Source: Podospora pseudocomata (taxonomy: Eukaryota; Ascomycota; Sordariomycetes; Sordariales; Podosporaceae). Taken from it: a stretch of DNA of 64,000 nucleotides. The stretch covers positions 1,649,501 through 1,713,500 of the forward strand of contig NC_085887.1 of NCBI RefSeq assembly GCF_035222375.1. The letters run 5' to 3'. This document shows, in pieces, positions 47,277 through 57,862 of this stretch. Positions within the stretch are counted from its first letter, which is position 1. Each line of letters begins with the position of its first letter. The notes beneath the pieces were generated by a model. The model was given only the letters and a program-made list of their open reading frames with translations. It was not told where the DNA came from and made no database searches. The position numbers and the translations under genes were made by a program.

Positions 47277-48662
47277 ATGATGAAGAGGTTACGAATCGAA
47301 AGAGCAACGGGCCAGTTGCTCGCCGCTCGCCCCGGCTGCCCCTCCACCCCCGGCGCCGCCCTCCGGTCCTCATATAAGTGCGCCACCCAAGTAGCACCAG
47401 TACGGTACTCATCCTCCTCCTCCGCCGTCGAGACCGAACCCGTCTACGAAGAAGACGGCACCGACCACTCCCGCTTCCCCCCCCTCGAGAAGCTCCCACC
47501 CAACACATCCACCCTCCCCTCCCCCCTACCCTACCGGGCCCTCGAATCAGCAAAACTCTCCGCCCTCCACGCCCGCCTGTCGCTCTCCCCCAAAATCCCC
47601 CTCCAAACCCTCGCCCGCACCCTCGTCGACGCCTCGGCCGACCCGAACCCCCTGTTCAACAACTCCAGCCTGGCCTTCCTCGGCGCCACAATAATCAACT
47701 ACCACGCCTCAGAATGGTTCATGGTCCACTACCCCCGTCTCCCCATGGACGTCCTCTTCGCCGCCATGGCCGGCCTCGCCGGCCCCGCGCCCCTCAACAG
47801 GATAGCGAAATCGTGGGGTATCGAAGTGGCCGCCGCCCCCGGCGGCGAGGTCGATCCTGGTCTTCTCCAATTCAGCCTCGAAAACCCAGGGGAAAGCATC
47901 GCCGGGTTCGGGTACACCCGCACAGTGGTCGACAAGATCAACAAGAACAACTGGAAGCGATCGGTCGCCTCCAAGGTAATCTACGATGACGATTTCGGGC
48001 AGTTGATCATGCCCCGCAAAACTAAAGAGTCTGAAGACAAGGCCGTCGAGGAAGATCAGGGCCAAGGTGTCTACCACGAAGAAGCAGCAAACCCCACCCC
48101 CAAATTCTCCCCCACGTCTTACGGCTCCTCCACCACCCGCGAGCTATCGGAAAAGGCGCACGCAAACTTTGCGCGTGCTGTTGTCGGAGCGGTGTACACC
48201 CACTGCGGCCGCGCGGCGGCCAAATCGTTTGTCAAGGCCCACGTCCTCTGCCGCGAGCTGGATCTGGAGCGGTTGTTTGCGTTTAAGCATCCCACTCTTG
48301 AACTGGCTATGCTCTGCGCCAGAGAGGAGTTTGAGCCCCCGGTCGCGAGGCTGCTTTCGGAGACCGGTCGGCTGTCGAGGACGCCTGTTTTTGTGGTGGG
48401 GGTGTACTCGGGGAATGATAAGCTGGGGGAGGGGCAGGGGGCGACGTTGGAGCAGGCTAGGTTGAAGGCTGCGATGCATGCGTTGAAGGCGTGGTATTTG
48501 TACAGTCCTGGGGAGGGGGCCAAGGTGCCGAGTGATGTGCTTGAAATGGAGACGGGTGGTGGTGGTGGTGGTGAGCAGCAGGGACAAGGGCAGGGGCAGC
48601 AGGGGAAGAATAAGGGGTGGGAGCCGGCTTATATTGATATTGGCGAGTTGATTTCTCGTTAG
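47277..48662 (+). CDS. MRPL3: mitochondrial large ribosomal subunit protein mL44 (Mrpl3)
   Basis: Intronless, 461 residues from the Met at 47277. The N-terminus MMKRLRIERATGQLLAARPG is basic and typical of a mitochondrial presequence. An RNase III-like region follows (LALARTLVDA-type helices, NSSLAFLGATIINYHASEWF, FARAVVGAVYTHCG), then a double-stranded RNA-binding-like segment (FVVGVYSGNDKLGEGQGATL, EQARLKAAMHALKAWYLY). mL44 keeps the RNase III fold without the acidic catalytic site. The tail is Gly/Gln-rich and ends AYIDIGELISR. The frame is open upstream, but the extension lacks a presequence pattern, so the 47277 start is preferred. Confidence 0.92.
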   Translation: MMKRLRIERATGQLLAARPGCPSTPGAALRSSYKCATQVAPVRYSSSSSAVETEPVYEEDGTDHSRFPPLEKLPPNTSTLPSPLPYRALESAKLSALHARLSLSPKIPLQTLARTLVDASADPNPLFNNSSLAFLGATIINYHASEWFMVHYPRLPMDVLFAAMAGLAGPAPLNRIAKSWGIEVAAAPGGEVDPGLLQFSLENPGESIAGFGYTRTVVDKINKNNWKRSVASKVIYDDDFGQLIMPRKTKESEDKAVEEDQGQGVYHEEAANPTPKFSPTSYGSSTTRELSEKAHANFARAVVGAVYTHCGRAAAKSFVKAHVLCRELDLERLFAFKHPTLELAMLCAREEFEPPVARLLSETGRLSRTPVFVVGVYSGNDKLGEGQGATLEQARLKAAMHALKAWYLYSPGEGAKVPSDVLEMETGGGGGGEQQGQGQGQQGKNKGWEPAYIDIGELISR

Positions 48663-49117
48663 ATGGGCAAATCAATCAGATGCAAGGGATAGGTGTTTTA
48701 TGGGGAAGAAAATGCAAGTTGAAAGAGGGAAGAAGAGAACTTGTATTTTTGTATATCTAGAGCATTTTTCTTTTTCACACACATTACACATTATGGCGCT
48801 GTGAAGAAAGAAAGAACGATTTGTGCAAAAGAGAGTATACCAAAAAATAGGAGGAAGGCATTAGATGAGTGGGCATGGAAGAGCTGGGGCTGGGAAAGGG
48901 GTGAGAAAGGGGTTGGCCGGTCAAAGGTGTGGTATGTATGTATAGTATTGTGTTTTTAAATGTTGCAAAAAAAAAACGCATCTTGGACTTCACACTGCCT
49001 GCCCGCTCCAGATGAATATAATAATCATGAAAAGCAAATCTATTAAACAGGGTATCTAACCATTCCAACCATCGATCCTCCACGCTCCTATCTTACCACC
49101 TGACACCAGTCCGTTTC
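48663..49117. other. intergenic spacer, converging 3' ends
   Basis: 3' UTRs of mL44 and the phospholipase. No gene was seen. Confidence 0.65.
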
Positions 49118-51610
49118 CTAACTAAACTGATCCCCCTCCACCCCAACCTTCCCAGCCCGGCCCCCCCTTATCACCCTCCTCCACGCCTCCTCCTTCACCC
49201 TCCTGGCATGCTCCTCCCTCCTCCTCTTCTTCCTCTCATAAACAGCCCTCACCGTCGCCTTGACCTGCCCCCTCCCCTCCTCATAATTCGCCCTCGCTAA
49301 CCTCACCACCCCCTCCACATCCTCCGGACTATACACAAAATTCCACGTGCTCATGTATTCACTCCCCGCCGGATCTACCCCGGGAACCTTCTTCTCGTTC
49401 GCCAAAAACGGCATGTAAACAACCGCTATCCCCGCGTCCGGCTCCATAAGTCTCCAGCTACTTTCATCATCAATCGGCTTTGGCGGCGGCGGCGGAGCAC
49501 TACTCCTCTCCTGCGTGGTCCCAACCCAAACCGTGCAGTACCCCAACTCGTCCGAAGCCTGCTGATGTTTTTCCGCTTCGGTCTTTTTGGAACTGTCATC
49601 CTCTTGCATCTGCTGTTGACGGGCTGCCTGCTCCATCTTCGCGTCGCGAACGCGATCTTGAGATTCAGACGACGAAGAGGCACTCTCCGCCTTGTCGAGC
49701 TGCTTCGCCGTTTCCTTCGCCGACGCTTCCGGCTTGGGCCACCCAATCCCCAACGGCCACCCTTTGATCCCGCGCTGCATGGCGTACCCTTCCACCACCG
49801 AGAGCCAGTTGTCTGTCTTGATGTCTGCTGATGCATCAAAAGAGATGATGATGTCTACATCCCTCCCCGGGCGCAACAGCGGATAAATGGGCAGGTTGTT
49901 CGACATGCCCGCGTCCATAAGTTGGATGTTTTCATTGTCGTAGACGGTTTCGGGAACGGTGGACGGTAACTTGCCGTGCATGCCATACACAAAATTCGGC
50001 ATCGAGGCAGGGTCGATAGGATGGACCTTACTAAGGTCCTCGTTGAGGTTGTTCCAGATAAGTCCGTCGATGGGGCCAAAACCGACGATGCTGCGGATGA
50101 TGGGGCGGATTTCACGGTAGTAGTGGCTGAGAGTCGCGCAAAAGGCGCTGCCCCAGATGCCGAGGAGGAGAGGCATACGGACTTCAGGCAGACGGAGACC
50201 AGTGTCAGAGCCGTTTTTGAACTTGCGGCCGAGTGCCCAGGTGGGAATACCGGCGGAAAACTCCTCGCAGAATAGTTCGTAGGGTGTTATCTCGAACCAC
50301 TGAAACCAGGCTTCCTTCTTTGCGCGTTCTTTGGCCTCTTCTGAAACGGGCGGGTTCCCGTCGGCGTCTTGCTCGTCCATTTCTGGAATCTCGTGACGAA
50401 CGGCGGTGTAGATGGGTAGTGGGTTCTGGCCGTATCTGACGTATTCCCGCTGGCTGGACAGCTTGAAGTCTTTCTCATTTACCTCCAACTCGCCCTTGGG
50501 AACAAGCAGCCTCGCCGCCAACAGTATACCATAGACATCGACAAGACTGAAAGACGCTGCTGGATCCCCCTTGAACTTTTCCACAATCCCGCTCAGCAGA
50601 TATTTGTTCGTCGGCGCCGAAGTCAACGAGTTGAAAGCCACCGGGGGGTCAGCAATATGGGTGCCGAGGCGTGCTTTGAGATGGTCGATCGCTCGCTGAA
50701 AGCTGTTGCCCGTGACTGAGGAATAGTAGAGGGACTGAAGCCAGCACGACCCAGACACGCCCGAAGCATACGTCACACAGTCGAACAAGCCGTCCTCGGT
50801 GGACGCCAGGAAAGACCCAGTTCCAGCAACCAACGCTCTCAAACCTCCTCCTGAGCCGCAAATGGCCACAGTGGGGACATCATCGGGGTGGATATCCTCC
50901 TCTTTCAACCCCAAGTATTTTGCCAGTGCAGGCACAATAACCTTCTTCCGTCTCTCCAAGAAAGTCTTTTCCTCCTCACAGAGCGCATTCGACACTCTCA
51001 CTTTAGCCTCCCACTCAATCTCGGGGTGCGTAAACGGATCCCTTGCCTCGTCCCAAATCTCTGCCGCCAACGACCCCGGTGCCATCTCCAACTCCCGCTG
51101 CAACTTCCTCATCAACCCAGGCAAACTCTTGGTCCACTCGGGCAAAATAAAGTCGACAACCATATCAGTTATATTCTCGGGCGGCCCCGGAATCGAAGGA
51201 AATCCTTCCAAGCTTTTGGCAATCCCAGCCCAGACGCTCTCTTCTTCCCGCTTCTCCTTTTGCCGACCCTTCTCGGTGCTCTTGATAACCTTGATCTCCA
51301 CGCCATCAGGCGAAGTTCTCCTTTCGTCGGCAACTAAGCCCAAAGGCTTCGTAAGCTGCGTCAGTGATTCGTGCGGATAGAGCCAAAGAGCAAGCAAAGC
51401 GCAAGTCGTCGATAAACCAACGGTTCGGGTGATGCCCACTTTTGACGACCCCTTTTGTTCCGCCCCCTGTCGTGAGCTTGTAAAGAAGCCATGACGGCCG
51501 TTGAACGGTGCTCTCCTGGGTGATCTTGTCGTCGTCGTAACGCTGAATAGCGGTCGCCGCCTTGTGATCTCCGTAAGGCACTTGTGTAGTACCGAGCGTG
51601 GCGGTATCAT
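49118..51610 (-). CDS. cytosolic-type (group IV-like) phospholipase A2
   Basis: Hydrolyses acyl chains of phospholipids. Intronless, 830 residues. The N-terminus is basic with a hydrophobic span at about 58-80 (VGLSTTCALLALWLY), which could be a mitochondrial signal-anchor. The catalytic domain has the oxyanion loop CGSGGGLRAL (about 250), the nucleophile elbow ASGVSGSCW (Ser about 287) and the aspartate in MDAGMSNNLPIYP (about 566), the Ser-Asp dyad of cPLA2. The lysophospholipase/PLA2 profile (NPLPIYTAVRHE, WFEITPYELF) is intact. There is no C2 domain. A charged Glu/Gln/Lys region near 640-710 separates the core from the C-terminal part, and the tail is Arg-rich. Confidence 0.93.
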   Translation of the reverse strand: MIPPRSVLHKCLTEITRRRPLFSVTTTTRSPRRAPFNGRHGFFTSSRQGAEQKGSSKVGITRTVGLSTTCALLALWLYPHESLTQLTKPLGLVADERRTSPDGVEIKVIKSTEKGRQKEKREEESVWAGIAKSLEGFPSIPGPPENITDMVVDFILPEWTKSLPGLMRKLQRELEMAPGSLAAEIWDEARDPFTHPEIEWEAKVRVSNALCEEEKTFLERRKKVIVPALAKYLGLKEEDIHPDDVPTVAICGSGGGLRALVAGTGSFLASTEDGLFDCVTYASGVSGSCWLQSLYYSSVTGNSFQRAIDHLKARLGTHIADPPVAFNSLTSAPTNKYLLSGIVEKFKGDPAASFSLVDVYGILLAARLLVPKGELEVNEKDFKLSSQREYVRYGQNPLPIYTAVRHEIPEMDEQDADGNPPVSEEAKERAKKEAWFQWFEITPYELFCEEFSAGIPTWALGRKFKNGSDTGLRLPEVRMPLLLGIWGSAFCATLSHYYREIRPIIRSIVGFGPIDGLIWNNLNEDLSKVHPIDPASMPNFVYGMHGKLPSTVPETVYDNENIQLMDAGMSNNLPIYPLLRPGRDVDIIISFDASADIKTDNWLSVVEGYAMQRGIKGWPLGIGWPKPEASAKETAKQLDKAESASSSSESQDRVRDAKMEQAARQQQMQEDDSSKKTEAEKHQQASDELGYCTVWVGTTQERSSAPPPPPKPIDDESSWRLMEPDAGIAVVYMPFLANEKKVPGVDPAGSEYMSTWNFVYSPEDVEGVVRLARANYEEGRGQVKATVRAVYERKKRRREEHARRVKEEAWRRVIRGGRAGKVGVEGDQFS

Positions 51611-54297
51611 TTTGTCTTGTTGTGGTGGTTGTTGTTTATATCGTTCTTATCGGCTTTCCAGCATTGTCTCTCCGAGAATGGCGGGGTTCCGGCGCATTGT
51701 TTGTTTAGGTAGTAGGTATGTTTGAAGCCGAGTGGCGTGATGTCTAGGAGATATAAAGGGACGGAGGAAAACGAGGCAAATGAAAAAAAACCGGAACCGA
51801 CACAAAAACAGAATCTGCAAAGAAAACTTGCAAACCTGCTGCTGCCGTCGAAGTCGCAAGAATTCAAGGACCCAAAAGGCCCGATCTGGTTACATCATCG
51901 CCAGAGGGGGGCGGCCCAAGCTCCGATCTGGGGGGAGCTCGGCATTCAGGGACGGCGCACAGGCCACATTTGGGTTGGTTAGATAATCAGGGGTCTTGGG
52001 AGAGTGAGGACGGTGTTGATGAGAACAATAGGAGCTGACCTCCTTGTTAGGAAGACATAAATGTAATCATAGAGACAGGAAGCTTATACTTAGTCACAAT
52101 GACTAGAAGTGATACTGTCCACAACTACACTCTGACGCTCAGCTCTCACCTCTCACCAATACGTCTCTGCCACATCTCGGAGGGGTGACACGAGCAATAT
52201 GTATGCATGAGCGTTCCGGAATGCCTGCAGCTCGTATGATTTGGTTCGCTAGCGAGCATGCATACAATAGTAGTATCTTGAAGCTGTAGCTAGTCTTGAA
52301 GATACCGGGGCTTACCAGATCATAGGACTCTACGCTGTGCGGAAGAAATTCATAAAGGGGTCGTTAATTTCGAGCATCGAATGAAGTGATCCCGTGTCAC
52401 CTCCTTTCGAAACAAATGGTTCCAGTGGTAGCGCACCGACCCCCTGGCACCACACCTACCCTCCTTGAAGAAAATCATGGCCAAGAGCCCATATGGTTTT
52501 TTCTTTTTTTGTTTTGTTTTTTTGGTTGAGGATTTCTGTCAGGTCAGGTTGAAGAAGTGGTGCTTGAAACAACGTTTCCAATTGATGTTGAATGGCCGTT
52601 GAAACGGCCACCCAAGGCTTTGTCCGTGCCCCCATCTGATGCTGAAAAGATATGCAACTCCGAAGTTGCTGCATTCACAATTTTCTTCGTCCAGAACAGG
52701 CTGTGTTTGATCGTCTGAAGAATCATTGACGGTTGCCAAAAGTACCGGCAACCGACGGACTGGGTGATGCCGGCATTGTGATGCTCGGTGGGGTGTGGGC
52801 AGCGATTAAGATATCCGTACCTGAAAAGACTGGGGTCACCCTATTCGAGAAAGTTGTCTCTCGGTATTGACTCCGTGGTTGAGGTGACAATTGTGTCTGT
52901 ATCTGAGTCTGTATCACGGTGCTGTTGACGGCCGTCGGGATGTTTTTAGCAGAAGGCCAAAGTGCAGGCCTCCTCCTTCTTCTTCTTCAAAAAAAAAAAA
53001 TGAAAATCAAAAAGAAATGGAGGAATGAATGCAGAGTCTTGTCTAATTAGCTTCAACAGGCCCGAGATTTCTGGTTCCTTTTGGTCTGGGGATGTTTGAA
53101 GCCATTGGCAGGCTGTTGGCGAATCACAAGCTCCCAACATCCCGACCCCCGGTCATTACTTTTCCAGGACCCCTGCGCACTGTGACGGGACGCAGCGGCC
53201 ACCCACTTCCTCCAGCGCATCAACCCCTTTTGCGAGAGACCAGTCCCAGCGCCCGCGCCGAGCCCAGAGCAGCGCAGCACCAGACGACGGGAAATCTCCC
53301 AACCCAAAGCCACCCTGCCTGCCTGTTTGTCGCACCCTAATTTTTTTTTTTTGATTTCCTCTTCACGACGACCGCGACACCTCGTCACTATCGACAACTT
53401 CACATCCTTCTTCATCGACATTTCGTACCTTTCGAACACTCTTTTTTCCCCCGCCGTATTTCTACGCGATCCAGCGTTACCAGACCCTTTTACCTTACCT
53501 TTACTACCCAACTCCCTTCCTTGACACCTGCCGACACGCGACTCGCTCATATCAAACAAGCTTCGCTGTTTGCCCGGTACGTACGTGAAGCCCAGCCCCC
53601 GGCACCTCCTGGCTTGAACCTATCATTCTGCCCACGCACGCCCGGCTGTGTTTATCTGCTTCGCTCTCTGTGCCTGCACTGTGGTCAAGCAACATACAAC
53701 AAACGTGTCTGGAGATCCCATCAAAGAGAGAGGAGTGTCCAGAACGAAGGGCAGGACCGTCAGGACCAATAGCTCCTGGCTTTGGCTGGTGCTTGCTGGC
53801 TCTAGCTCGTTTTGGGACATCGTGCGTGTGCCAGTTGGGAAGTTAGGGTACGAGGGACAAAACCAGAGCTTATTGCTGACGTTCTTTCTACTACACAGAC
53901 TTCGTGCCTTCCCCTCATTACCAACCTACCGAATAACCACCTGCTTCATCCACCGTGGTGCCTCTAAACAATGGGTAAGCTCCTGCTTTTTGTTCTTCGC
54001 TGTCGTCAGTGCCGGTCCTTTGAGGACAACAAAATGCAAGTATCGCCGTCCGCTGCGGGAAGCCGACCACCACATCGCACCTTACTAGCCGCCCCATATG
54101 AGTCCGACCCGATATGTATCTCGACACACTCGACCTGAACTTTTCCTCTCTCTTTTCTCACCAGCATCACCACAATCGCTCACCGGATACCACCCACCGC
54201 ATTCGTTCTCTGCCATTTACCGTTTCTTGGGAATTCGTTTTTTGGACGACGAGCATCTTACCCATCGAGATACACACAACACAACACTCTTGCCGAG
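51611..54297. promoter_or_regulatory. 2.7-kb divergent spacer, phospholipase / septin
   Basis: Mostly noncoding. The half next to the septin gene is pyrimidine-rich and shows intron-like signals: GTACGA at 53848 with GCTGAC and ACAG at 53898, and GTAAGC at 53975 with a polypyrimidine CCAG at 54164. These suggest a spliced 5' UTR. No domain-bearing frame was found. Confidence 0.5.
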
Positions 54298-56203
54298 ATG
54301 CACTTCGCTACCATGGTCCACAACGCCACCAGATCCCGTACCAAGAGCGTGCAATTCGAGAAGAGTGTAATCAGCCTGGACACAGACGGTAGCTCATCGC
54401 GGGACGGTGCCACGTCTCCACCAGTCCCCGGGAGCAGGACAAGCAGTCTACCCTTGGGCAGCGAGAGCAAGGAGAATATTATCCGCCACTACCGAAGCAT
54501 GCTGAACATCGAGGACCCCCCCAAGCTCCCCATGGCCAAACCGCTTTCGTACGGCTCGCTGTATCCCAAACCTGGCGATTCTGTCGTGGTCCACAGACAC
54601 CAGCGGATTCCAATGAGGAGACCCCATGATACCATTTGTCAGGCCCCATTCGCCCCTGGACCTGGCATCTTCGCATTGCTACTACACACTGACCATTCGG
54701 GAGGAGTCTTGCTAACAACGCGGTGCTGCAGCTTCAAACGGTATTCCCAACAGTCCCCCTCCCCCCGTCAGGGCCTCGCCAGTGGTGCCCACTGGCAAGC
54801 CCTCGACACCCGGATCTCAAGACTCGAGAGAAGGTCCCTCTGACTCCTTCGCCGCAGCTCCTTCAGCTTTGAGTGACGACCGTAACATTGTCCGCCGCAA
54901 GTTGACGGGCTATGTCGGTTTCGCCAACCTCCCCAACCAATGGCACCGCAAGAGTGTTCGCAAGGGCTTCAACTTCAACGTTATGGTTGTCGGTACGTGT
55001 TTTGGCTCTGTGTATGTGGACAAGCTCTGATCAAGCTGTTATCCAGGTGAATCCGGCCTCGGAAAGTCTACTCTCGTCAACACTCTTTTCAACACGTCGT
55101 TGTACCCACCCAAGGAGCGCAAGGGACCCAGCCTCGAAATTGTTCCCAAGACCGTCAGTATTCAATCTATCAGCGCAGATATTGAGGAGGCGGGTGTTCG
55201 TCTCAGGCTTACGGTCGTCGACACGCCTGGCTTCGGTGACTTTGTCAACAACGATGAGTCCTGGAGGCCAATTGTCGACAACATCGAGCAGCGCTTCGAC
55301 GCCTACCTCGATGCTGAGAACAAGGTCAACCGTATGAACATTGTTGACAACCGCATCCACGCCTGCGTCTTCTTCATCCAGCCCACTGGCCACTCCCTCA
55401 AGCCCCTGGATATCGAGGTCATGAAGCGCCTCCACACCAAGGTCAACCTGATCCCAGTCATTGCCAAGTCCGACACCCTCACCGATGAGGAGGTTGTTGC
55501 CTTCAAGGCCAGGGTACGTTCTTTTTTCTCCGGAGGGGTTGGGCACGCACCGCTGACTTGTTTGCAGATTCTTGCCGACATCAAGTACCACAAGGTCCAG
55601 ATCTTCGAGGGGCCCAGGTATGAGCTTGATGACGAGGAAACGATTGCCGAGAACAACGAGATCATGTCCAAGGTTCCCTTTGCCGTTGTCGGTGCCAACA
55701 CCGAGGTGACCAACGCCGACGGGCGCAAGGTCCGTGGCCGTGCCTACCCCTGGGGTGTTATCGAGGTGGACAACGAGGAGCACTGCGACTTCGTCAAGCT
55801 CCGCCAGATGCTCATCCGCACCCACATGGAGGAGCTCAAGGAGAACACCAACAACACGCTCTACGAGAACTACCGAACAGACAAGCTTATCGCTATGGGC
55901 GTGTCGCAAGATCCCAGTGTCTTCAAGGAGGTCAACCCCGCCGTCAAGCAGGAGGAGGAGCGCGCGCTCCATGAGCAGAAGCTCGCCAAGATGGAAGCCG
56001 AGATGAAGATGGTCTTCCAACAGAAGGTCGCTGAGAAGGAATCCAAGCTGAAGCAGAGCGAAGAGGAGCTCTACGCTCGCCACCGCGAGATGAAGGAGCA
56101 GCTCGAACGGCAACGACTGGAGCTCGAGGAGAAGAAGTCGAGAGTGGAGAGCGGGCGGCCACTGGAGAAGGAACCGAAGAGGAAGGGCTTTTCGCTCCGG
56201 TAA
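54298..56203 (+). CDS. CDC3: septin, Cdc3/AspB group
   Basis: GTP-binding filament protein that marks septation and branch sites. Four exons, 54298-54637, 54732-54992, 55047-55513 and 55568-56203, give 567 residues. The N-terminus is disordered with [12 protein letters not shown]; a polybasic segment [20 protein letters not shown] leads into the GTPase. G1 is GESGLGKS (201-208), G3 VVDTPGFGD (about 258) and G4 IAKSD (about 341). The septin-unique region ([18 protein letters not shown]) follows, then a C-terminal coiled coil (about 490-555). The first intron has an unusual GTCAGG donor but a good CTAAC branch; it restores [15 protein letters not shown]. Start: the Met at 54298 or the Met five codons later. 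Confidence 0.92.
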
Positions 56204-56284
56204 TCTGGCAGCCTTACCGCTTCTTTCCCTACTCCCACGACACGTCTCACACTCTCATGATATCCAAATAACAACCAGCTTGCC

Positions 56285-56331
<47 letters not shown>

Positions 56332-57862
56332 ACTCTCTCTTTCACTTCTTCATTTTCATTTGTCACGCCTTTTAATCGAACCCTCCCTAATACTTGGCGA
56401 ACGATGGCTTGGGGGGACGGCCGCGAAAAGTCTTGCAGGGGCGTCTGTCAATGGGCGGGTCTAGGTCACGGCGGATGAGAGTCCGGGTGGCCGTTGTTGT
56501 ACTATGCAGATATAATTGGCTGAAGGGGAATGCTGAGCATTTGTACAACGCCGGGGCATGATCTGAACAAAGATACCATGCTGTTGGAGATGCAATGAGG
56601 TTTTGGGCGCAGGGGACTCCGGCTGAAGGCTTATGGTGCGTCTTACGAGGTCACGTCACAAGTTGGATGTCTGTTCTACGATATCTCAGAGCCAATCACG
56701 CTCCTTGAACGGGTTTGTCTCGCATACGACGACCCGTCCTTACCTCCTCGGCCCACCTATGCAGAGCTAGCTAACCAACGACACCACCTCCGTGCCCGGA
56801 CCTCGCAGCTGTTGACGAGGCTGGCTGGAGAGAAGGGCAGAGAGGGGATGGCGGATGGCGGATGGCGGCTGTTTGGGGATCATGGGATGCGAGGTATGGA
56901 TGAAGATATACGACCAAATACCCAGCTGTTGCATTTTACGGCCGGCTTGGACGGGGGGAAATGGGACACGGAGATGAGTTGGGGGGAGGCTGCTTTTATT
57001 TTCATCTGGGAGGTTTTGCTTTCTTACTTTCGTTTGATCCAACTATTTGTCTTTGGCGCGGGAAACAGGAAACGAACCACTGGTCCTCTCTATCATACCC
57101 CCGACCTCCCTCACGGAAGAAGAGCCTCTTTTCTCTCTCATCTCTCAGCTCGGTTTCCTTGTCTCGGCTGGGGGCCTCGATTTCTCTCTTACAACACAAC
57201 AAAACCAACGACTCGGCTCTCGACGGCAAGAGAAACACACACGCAACACCCATCACCACAATCACGACGTTTCTCAGTTTAGTTTCCTAGCTTTTTCCAA
57301 TTTCGCTTGCCCCCAAAACATTGCACACCTACAATAGCCTAACTCTTTTTTAACAAGTTTTTTCTTCGCACTCTTTTTACTGTCTGTGGTTTAGCTTAGT
57401 GTCTGTGTCTGAAATACAAAAGGATCTCTTTTTTTTTGCAATATGTGTGCTGTTAGTGAGTTCTATGACATTGACATGTGAGGATCATGAGAACGGTATA
57501 GCTAGGCCCAGTCTAAACTCACAGAAGCAGACCATATCTTCCAACCAGGTGTAGTTCTATGTGAATGTGTAGTGCAGTTGAGCCACAGATGTTGTTTGCA
57601 TGGCACATATGCGGTTGTCGATGTGGCTTCAGCTACAACCCTAACCCAAGCTCCAACCCCTCACCCCACACCCCACCTGCCAGCTTGGCCATGGCCAATC
57701 AAGGCGCCCCGGATGCACCCAATTTGCTCCACCATCATCATTGGCTCTCTTTGTGAATTTTGAATGTGAGCGGACAGCAGCTGTTTCAACTCAACATTTT
57801 CATATTGGAGATTACGGCAACAACCATGAGAGCCGGCGTGGTCTTTTTCTTGTTTCTGACAG
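56204..57862. other. 1.7-kb spacer between two plus-strand genes
   Basis: Septin 3' flank with a (CT)20 run, then the promoter and CT-rich 5' region of the next gene. The open frames are not protein-like. Confidence 0.55.
56287..56327. repeat. (CT)20 microsatellite
   Basis: Uninterrupted CT units about 85 bp past the septin stop codon. Confidence 0.97.

Noticed and set aside
55031-56113. 360-codon minus-strand frame opposite the septin
   Set aside because: Leu/Val-rich mirror of septin codons; no family resemblance.
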